Below the pieces are notes generated by a model. That model made no database searches. It had not been told where the DNA came from and saw only the letters and a list, made by a program, of their open reading frames with translations. The position numbers and the translations under genes were made by a program. From Bradyrhizobium manausense (GTDB lineage: Bacteria > Pseudomonadota > Alphaproteobacteria > Rhizobiales > Xanthobacteraceae), in assembly GCF_018131105.1 (NCBI RefSeq), contig NZ_JAFCJI010000001.1, forward strand, positions 3,384,001 to 3,448,000: 64,000 nucleotides of DNA, read 5' to 3'. Shown here in pieces: positions 58,602 through 64,000 of this stretch. The first letter of the stretch is position 1, and every line of letters begins with the position of its first letter.

Positions 58602-59654
58602 ATGGCTGCAAGCGGTCTGCCCGCCAACACCAGCGGGCTATTCGTCGAACCACGCGAGGACTGGCTCGCGCAATATCAGGAAGAGATCATCGATCCCCTC
58701 AGGCCGATCGTCGATCCGCATCATCATCTCTGGAATCGCGGCCAGCGCTACCTGATCGAGGAGATGGCCGCCGACATCGCTTCCGGCCACAACGTCATCG
58801 CGACCGTCTATGTCGATTGCCGCTCGATGTACCGCGCCCACGGGCCCGAGGCATTCAAGCCCGTCGGCGAGGTCGAGTTCGCCAACGGCGTCGCTGCGAT
58901 GAGCGCGAGCGGCGGTTACGGCAAGGCCGCGATCTGCGCCGGCATCGTCAGCCACGCGAACCTGCTGCTCGGCGATGCCGCGAAGCCGGTGCTGGAAGCG
59001 GAGATCGCCGCCGGCAACGGCCGCTTCCGCGGCATCCGGCATTCCTCCGCCTGGGACCAGGATCCCGTGGTCGCCGGCATGTACGCCAACCGGCCCAAGG
59101 AGTTGTTGCGGGATCCGACCTTCCGCAAGGGCTTCGCCTGCCTCGCGCCACTGGGCCTCAGCTTCGATGCCTGGCTGTTCCATCCGCAGATCGGCGAGCT
59201 GACGGAACTCGCGCGCGCCTTCCCCGACACGAAAATCGTGCTCGACCATTGCGGCGGACCGGCCGGTGTCGGCCGCTTTGCCGGACGGCGCGAAGAGGTG
59301 TTTCCGCAGTGGCGCGCCTCGATCCGGCAGATCGCCAGTTGCGAGAACGTGGTGGTGAAGCTCGGCGGGCTCGCAATGTGCCTGCTCGGCTACGACTTCC
59401 ATCTGCGCGAGAGGCCGCCGTCATCCGAAGAACTGGCCGCGGCGTGGAGGCCCTATGTCGAGACCTGCATCGAGGCATTCGGGCCGAAGCGCGCGATGTT
59501 CGAAAGCAACTTCCCGCCGGACAAGGGCCAGTGCAGCTACCAGGTGATCTTCAACGCCTTCAAGCGCATCGCAGCTCCTCTGAGCGACGCGGAGAAGACG
59601 GCGCTGTTCTCGCAAACGGCAACCGACTTCTACCGGCTCGAACTACCGGCCTGA
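58602..59654 (+). CDS. Amidohydrolase family protein (PDC-hydrolase-like TIM barrel)
   Basis: 350-residue metal-dependent hydrolase. The start ATG 58602 has a GAGGGAGCGA ribosome binding site; the upstream frame back to 58527 is basic and unlike the family. The N-terminal metal motif IVDPHHHLWNRG (about 35-46), FRGIRHSS, KIVLDHCGGP and the C-terminal MFESNFPPDKG follow in the order of 2-pyrone-4,6-dicarboxylate hydrolase-like lactonases. It probably opens a lactone or hydrolyses an ester; the natural substrate is unknown. Confidence 0.9.
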   Translation: MAASGLPANTSGLFVEPREDWLAQYQEEIIDPLRPIVDPHHHLWNRGQRYLIEEMAADIASGHNVIATVYVDCRSMYRAHGPEAFKPVGEVEFANGVAAMSASGGYGKAAICAGIVSHANLLLGDAAKPVLEAEIAAGNGRFRGIRHSSAWDQDPVVAGMYANRPKELLRDPTFRKGFACLAPLGLSFDAWLFHPQIGELTELARAFPDTKIVLDHCGGPAGVGRFAGRREEVFPQWRASIRQIASCENVVVKLGGLAMCLLGYDFHLRERPPSSEELAAAWRPYVETCIEAFGPKRAMFESNFPPDKGQCSYQVIFNAFKRIAAPLSDAEKTALFSQTATDFYRLELPA

Positions 59655-59736
59655 CGCGAAAGAGGGGCCGGGATGTTGGTCCCTGCCCCTCTTCCGTCGT
59701 GGCCGCTGGGAAGCGTCCGTAAAAATTATTGTGTGA

Positions 59737-59781
59737 GCATGACCTGGTCGGAAAACCGCTGCACACTTTTCCGCGTCATGC
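59737..59781. repeat. Intergenic repeat, 'gcatg...ggaaaaccg...catgc' type (copy 2)
   Basis: gcatgac and gtcatgc are inverted around tggtcggaaaaccgctgcac. It matches the copy at 48925-48971 in its gtcggaaaaccg core and abuts the 3' end of the cupin gene. Confidence 0.75.
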
Positions 59782-59783
59782 TG

Positions 59784-60239
59784 CTAACCGGCCCCCATGA
59801 GGGTGGCAGGACGGCGTTCGCCGGCCGAGAGGAACATCCGCTTCAGCTTGTTGACGACGCGGACCATGAAGCCGATCACCGCCGGGTTGGTCTTGCGGCA
59901 GAAGGCGATCTTCTTGACGTGACCTTCGACGTGCCATTTGGCATGCGCACCGTCGCGGAAGAAGATGACGTCGCCGACGCCATAGCGCTTCGACGGGAGG
60001 CCGTCGCTCTCCAGCACGATCGATCCTTCCAGGATCATGATCGTCTCGTCGAAATCATAGTACCAGTTGAAACGGCCTTCGGTGCAGGACCAGATGATGG
60101 TCGAAGAGGTGCCGTCCGAACTGGTCGAGAGGATGTGGGAGCGCGAAACCGGGTTACCCTCGATGATCCAGGCCGGCTCGATCGGCCGCAGCTCCAGATC
60201 CACATTGCAACTTGCGATTTCAACCAACGAGCGCGACAT
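59784..60239 (-). CDS. Cupin domain protein
   Basis: 151-residue single-cupin protein. The start at ATG 60239 has GGGGAAG upstream; the frame back to 60266 adds nine residues without support. The double-stranded beta-helix signature is present as NWYYDFDETIMILEGSIVL (about 58-76) and GVGDVIFFRDGAHAKWHVEG (about 88-107). The DExxxILEG arrangement resembles the EutQ/DUF861-type cupins, although the usual second metal His pattern is incomplete. It could be an isomerase or a ligand sensor. Confidence 0.8.
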   Translation of the reverse strand: MSRSLVEIASCNVDLELRPIEPAWIIEGNPVSRSHILSTSSDGTSSTIIWSCTEGRFNWYYDFDETIMILEGSIVLESDGLPSKRYGVGDVIFFRDGAHAKWHVEGHVKKIAFCRKTNPAVIGFMVRVVNKLKRMFLSAGERRPATLMGAG

Positions 60240-60475
60240 CTTCTTCCCCGGGGGATATAATATCAATGGCCGGGTCCAGGCCCGGATTGTTTCGAAAGAT
60301 GTCGGAACGCTAGTCGCCGGCTTTTAATTCTTTCTTACGCAGGCCCCGACAATCAGCCGGAAGTTGCAGACGCGAAGCTGATAACGTCGCGATTTGCCCG
60401 CAAATTCGCGCACATGAACCCATCTTTTCCGGGGTGCGACAAAGTGCGCGAAGCGACCCGGAAGGAGCCCCAGCG

Positions 60476-61030
60476 ATGCCCCTCACCCCAGAGGTTCTGA
60501 CAGCCCAAGGCGAGGTCGTCGCCTGGCTCGGCAGCCTCGGCGTCTCGTTTGCGCCGGACGAGGAGCGCTGGTTCACCATCGACGGCGTCGAAAGCCCCCG
60601 GCAGCTCGGCAGCGACGGTTCCGGCGGCGCCTTCGTGCTGCTGCCCGCGCGGAATGTCCTCTACGTCTCATCGGAAGGTCGCGCCGGGATTATCGCCGAA
60701 AGCTTCGAGGCATTCGTCCAGCTGGTCGTTGCCCGCCCCTATTGGCTGGACATCCTCAAATTCTCCGCCGGCGGCGATCTCGAGCAGATGCGGCGCGCGG
60801 CAGATGCGCTAGAGGCGACACTCGACGAGGAGGACGAGGTCAACGAGGCGAGAGAGGAAATCCGCATGCGCCTGGACATGCCGGAGCCGCACGATCCGGT
60901 CAGCGCGCTCTACGAGGCGGTCGCGGCGTCCGGCGCCATCGTGCGGGCCACCGACGGCAGCCCGTTCACGACACTGTTCAACCGCTTCAGCATCGACAAC
61001 AACCCGATGCTGCGCAACGCGGCGGCGTAG
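60476..61030 (+). CDS. Hypothetical protein, possibly SUKH-like
   Basis: 184-residue acidic protein. The ATG at 60476 has GAAGGAGC upstream and gives MPLTPEVLTAQGEVVAWLGS. The middle part, GSDGSGGAFVLLPARNVLYV then SEGRAGIIAESFEAFVQLVV and RPYWLDIL, resembles the SUKH (SMI1/KNR4) fold, which includes immunity proteins in toxin systems. The resemblance is only at pattern level. No toxin gene is adjacent. Confidence 0.55.
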   Translation: MPLTPEVLTAQGEVVAWLGSLGVSFAPDEERWFTIDGVESPRQLGSDGSGGAFVLLPARNVLYVSSEGRAGIIAESFEAFVQLVVARPYWLDILKFSAGGDLEQMRRAADALEATLDEEDEVNEAREEIRMRLDMPEPHDPVSALYEAVAASGAIVRATDGSPFTTLFNRFSIDNNPMLRNAAA

Positions 61031-61040
61031 CGAGAAGGAA

Positions 61041-62297
61041 TTACTTCGCCCACTCGCCCTTGCGGAACACCGGCACCTTGCTGCCGTCGGCCAGAATACC
61101 GTCGATGTCGGTCTCGGCCGAGCCGATCATCCAGTCGATATGGATCAGGCTCTGGTTGCCGCCTTGCGCGGCGATCTGCTGCGGCGTGAGCTGGGCACCG
61201 TTGACGAAGCACTTCGAATAGCACTGGCCGAGCGCGATGTGGGACGCCGCATTCTCGTCGAACAACGTGTTGTAGAACAACAGCCCGCTCTGCGAGATCG
61301 GCGAGGAATGCGGCACCAGCGCCACTTCGCCGAGCCGGCGTGCGCCCTCGTCGGTGTCGAGCACCTTGTTCAGCACTTCCGCGCCGCGCGAGGCCCTGGC
61401 ATCGACGATACGGCCGTCCTCGAAACGCACCGCGATGTTGTCGATCAGCGTGCCCTGGTAGGACAGTGGCTTCGAGCTCACGACATGACCATAGACCCGC
61501 CGGCAATGCGGCGTGGTAAAGACCTCTTCGGTCGGGATGTTGGCGTTGCAGCTGATGCCGTTCTTGGCGGACGAGGCCCCGCCTTCCCATTCATGACCGT
61601 CGGCCAGCCCGATGGTGAGATCGACACCCGGCCCGTTGTACTGCAGCGCGCGGAACCGCTGGCCGTTCAGCCAATTGGTGCGCTCGCGCAGCACCGCATT
61701 GTGGCTCGCCCAATTGGCCATCGCATCCTCGCGGTCGACGCGGGACGCCGCAAAGATGGCGTCCGCGAGCTTGCCGATCGCAACCTCTTCGGAATCATCC
61801 GGGAAGACCTGCTTCGCCCAGGATGGGGTAGGATAGGCGATGATGTTCCAGTTGGTGTCGAAATTGACGATCTTTTCCAGCGCCGGCTGATAGGCCATGG
61901 AATTTGCCTTGCTGGCGCGCGCAACCTTGGACGGATCCTCGCCCGACAGCAGCATCGGATTGTCGCCGACGATGGCGAGCCGCGCAGTGTTGTCCGAGAA
62001 CGCCTTCGCCATGCCTTCGTAGAGCCAGTTGGCGGCGCGATCGAAACTGTTGTCGTGGCCGTAGCGATAGCGCGCCAGCGTCATCTCCTCGTCGGAGAGA
62101 ACAGGCGTCACGATGCCGGCGCCGGCCTTGTAGGCATGCGCGGCGATCCGGCGCACCAGCGGCAGCGCGATCGCCGGCGCCGTCAACAGAAGGTCCTGTC
62201 CCGGTCGCAAGCCCAATCCCACCTTCACCGCCACCTCGGCCAGCCGGTCGAGTTTCACGGGATCGATGGACGTGGAAGTATTGCGGTGATCAGTCAT
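61041..62297 (-). CDS. M29 family aminopeptidase
   Basis: 418-residue metallo-aminopeptidase of the thermophilic-type M29 family (AmpS/PepS). Features are an N-terminal domain with VGLGLRPGQDLLLTAPA, the ligand-bearing NANIPTEEVFTTP (Glu), FEDGRIVDARAS and LGEVALVPHSSPIS, HIALGQCYSKC and HIDWMIGSAETDIDG. These residues form the double-cobalt/zinc site in the order seen in the family. It cleaves N-terminal residues from peptides in the cytoplasm. Confidence 0.93.
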   Translation of the reverse strand: MTDHRNTSTSIDPVKLDRLAEVAVKVGLGLRPGQDLLLTAPAIALPLVRRIAAHAYKAGAGIVTPVLSDEEMTLARYRYGHDNSFDRAANWLYEGMAKAFSDNTARLAIVGDNPMLLSGEDPSKVARASKANSMAYQPALEKIVNFDTNWNIIAYPTPSWAKQVFPDDSEEVAIGKLADAIFAASRVDREDAMANWASHNAVLRERTNWLNGQRFRALQYNGPGVDLTIGLADGHEWEGGASSAKNGISCNANIPTEEVFTTPHCRRVYGHVVSSKPLSYQGTLIDNIAVRFEDGRIVDARASRGAEVLNKVLDTDEGARRLGEVALVPHSSPISQSGLLFYNTLFDENAASHIALGQCYSKCFVNGAQLTPQQIAAQGGNQSLIHIDWMIGSAETDIDGILADGSKVPVFRKGEWAK

Positions 62298-62410
62298 GCC
62301 GGGTCCTCTGCCGAAAGTCTGCCATTCAATCTAAGTCTAGCATCGCGCGACACAAGTGTGCGAGCGCCTTGCACTCCCTGAAAGATACGGAGTTTCACGC
62401 GGTTTGGTTT

Positions 62411-63772
62411 TCAACGCGTTGCCGATTTCAGCACCCGGTCGACCATGGCAGGCGCAAGGCCGAGGTAATTTTTCGGTGAAGTGAGGGCCTCGATCGTGGC
62501 ACGATCGATCCGGCTCGAGACACGGGTGTCGGCTGACAGCGCATCTGCGAGGCTGATGCCCTTCTCGTTGGCGAGCCTGCAGGCGTCATAAACCACGTCA
62601 TGCGCATCCTGCCGCCCGATCTGCGGCGCCAGCCCCATCATCACCGCTTCGGCCACAATCAGGCCGCGACTAAGGGCAAGATTGTCGTTCATCTTGGTCT
62701 CGTCCACGATGAGGCCGCCGAGCGCAAACCTGGCCTGGTGCAGCGCGCCGGCGGTCAGCACGAAGCTTTCGGGAATCGCCATCCATTCGGCGTGCCACGG
62801 ACCGGTGGCGCGCTCGAAATCCTGCACCATGGCGTCCAGCATCAAGCCCGCCTGCTGGCGCACCGCTTTGCTTGCGGCAAGCATCAGTTCCGAGGAGATC
62901 GGGTTGCGCTTCTGCGGCATGGTCGAGGAGGCGCCGCGTCCCTTGACGAAAGGCTCGTAGAGTTCGGCGAACTCGGTTGAGGCCATGATCATGATATCGA
63001 GCGCGATCTTGCCGAGCGAGCCGGTAACGAGCGCCAGGAAATTCACCGCTTCCGCGAATCCATCGCGTGCGACGTGCCAGGTCGAGGCGGGAACGCCGAG
63101 CTTCAACTCCGCGCAGAGCGCCTCCTGCACCTCAAAACCCTTGTCGCCGAGCGAGGCCAGGGTGCCGGCCGCGCCGGCGAACTGGCCGACCAGCAAGCGC
63201 GGCTTCAATTGTGCGAGACGCTCGGCATGGCGGTCGAACATCGCGAGCCAGATCGCCGTCTTGTAGCCGAACGTCACCGGCAGCGCCTGCTGGAGATGGG
63301 TGCGGCCCGCCATCGGCGTGTCGCGATGACGCCGCGAGAGATCGGCGAGGATTTTGCGGAGCTCGGCGATATCGCGTTCGATGATCTCGAAGGCAGCGCG
63401 CAATTGCAGCACCACGGCGGTGTCCATGATGTCCTGCGTAGTCGCACCCCAATGCACGTAGCGGCCGGCCTCGCCGCACTGCTTCACCATCTGATGCACC
63501 AGCGGCAGGATCGGATAGCCAACGATATCGGTCTCCTGCCGCAGCAATTCGAAGTCGAACGCCGTGACATCAGTCCGCACCGCGATCTGCTCAGCGGCGT
63601 CCTGCGGAATCACGCCGCACCGCGCCTCCGCCCTTGCCAGCGCCACCTCGACCTCCGCGTAGCGTGCGACCATCGCGACATCGGAAAACACCTCGCGCAT
63701 CGCAGGCGTGCCGAAGGCATCGCGGAACAGCATGGAGTCGAGCACGGTGGTCGAAGCGGGAAAAGCGGGCAT
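62411..63772 (-). CDS. Fumarase/aspartase-superfamily lyase (adenylosuccinate lyase / CMLE-like)
   Basis: 453-residue all-helical lyase. The superfamily signature is GASSTMPQKRNPIS (about 279-292) with the mobile loop. YVHWGATTQDIMDTA and GRTHLQQALPVTFGYK give the other active-site segments. The form GASSTMPQKRNP and the overall length fit 3-carboxy-cis,cis-muconate cycloisomerase (PcaB) or adenylosuccinate lyase-like proteins. No protocatechuate genes or purine genes are adjacent, so the exact reaction is undecided. The gene stands alone. Confidence 0.9.
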   Translation of the reverse strand: MPAFPASTTVLDSMLFRDAFGTPAMREVFSDVAMVARYAEVEVALARAEARCGVIPQDAAEQIAVRTDVTAFDFELLRQETDIVGYPILPLVHQMVKQCGEAGRYVHWGATTQDIMDTAVVLQLRAAFEIIERDIAELRKILADLSRRHRDTPMAGRTHLQQALPVTFGYKTAIWLAMFDRHAERLAQLKPRLLVGQFAGAAGTLASLGDKGFEVQEALCAELKLGVPASTWHVARDGFAEAVNFLALVTGSLGKIALDIMIMASTEFAELYEPFVKGRGASSTMPQKRNPISSELMLAASKAVRQQAGLMLDAMVQDFERATGPWHAEWMAIPESFVLTAGALHQARFALGGLIVDETKMNDNLALSRGLIVAEAVMMGLAPQIGRQDAHDVVYDACRLANEKGISLADALSADTRVSSRIDRATIEALTSPKNYLGLAPAMVDRVLKSATR

Positions 63773-63912
63773 GGGCGTTTCTTTGCGGCTGTTGTGATGT
63801 GTGTGGACAGCTTACGCGGGCCGCAAGGTTCGGCAATGGACAATCATGGTTGGACACATGTTCGGCGGCGCGTTCGGCGCCGCCCGACGCGATATCGCAA
63901 GCTCCCTCAACC

Positions 63913-63992
63913 CGTCATTGCGAGCGCAGCGAAGCAATCCAGACTGCCGCTGCGGAAAGACACTGGATTGCTTCGCTGCGTTCGCAATGACG
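63913..63992. repeat. Intergenic palindromic repeat, 'cgtcattgcgag' type (copy 4)
   Basis: It opens cgtcattgcgagcgcagcga and closes gctgcgttcgcaatgacg, with inner arms gaagcaatccag and tggattgcttc. The window ends just beyond it. Confidence 0.8.
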
Positions 63993-64000
63993 GCGGCTGC

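Noticed and set aside
1..64000. tRNA, rRNA, integrase, transposase or prophage genes
   Set aside because: None was recognised in the sequence, so there is no support for a mobile island in this window.

Overview
The window is a GC-rich, gene-dense stretch of an alphaproteobacterial chromosome. It most resembles Bradyrhizobium or a close relative in Rhizobiales. The reasons are the many catabolic paralogues (amidases, amidohydrolases, SDRs, acyl-CoA enzymes, a Liv-type ABC transporter), a membrane-bound ferritin preceded by an Irr-type iron control element, DUF1127, DUF1488 and DUF3775 proteins, and several families of short palindromic intergenic repeats of the 'cattgcgag...caatcc' kind. No tRNA, rRNA, integrase, transposase or CRISPR array was seen, so this looks like ordinary chromosome and not a recent island.

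1-19 kb is mostly small-molecule catabolism on the plus strand. It holds a 5'-truncated aldehyde dehydrogenase and a GMC oxidoreductase, a CvpA-like membrane protein, an SDR translationally coupled to a quinone-oxidoreductase-like enzyme, two paralogous metallo-beta-lactamase hydrolases flanking an FAH-family enzyme and a GST, an epoxide-hydrolase-like protein, mbfA with its iron box, and an amidase. On the minus strand a zinc alcohol dehydrogenase is broken by a single in-frame TAG, followed by an AidB-like acyl-CoA dehydrogenase. A divergent SDR and an enoyl-CoA hydratase close this part.

19-28.7 kb carries a GNAT acetyltransferase with a clear terminator, a DUF1127 protein, a LysR regulator, an MHS-type transporter, a Rieske ferredoxin coupled to two amidohydrolases, a CinA-domain protein, a DUF1488 protein, a poly-Gly TPR lipoprotein-like secreted protein, and AMP nucleosidase.

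28.8-47.6 kb is the most interesting part. It contains a type I secretion ATPase and adaptor, a GatC-like small protein coupled to an amidase (AtzG/AtzE-like), a CHASE2 adenylate cyclase, and a 2757-residue FecR/VCBS/beta-repeat protein with an RTX-like C-terminus. Divergent from the giant gene lies a LapG-like (BTLCP) periplasmic cysteine protease. Together these suggest a surface adhesin secreted by the type I system and possibly released by proteolysis, a Lap-like arrangement. The giant gene carries four tandem copies of a 339-bp unit that are nearly identical at the DNA level.

47.6-64 kb holds a six-gene Liv-type ABC transporter operon with an embedded acyl-CoA synthetase, an ABC-2 exporter pair, a degenerate-site MBL protein, another amidohydrolase, a cupin, a SUKH-like hypothetical, an M29 aminopeptidase and a fumarase/aspartase-superfamily lyase.
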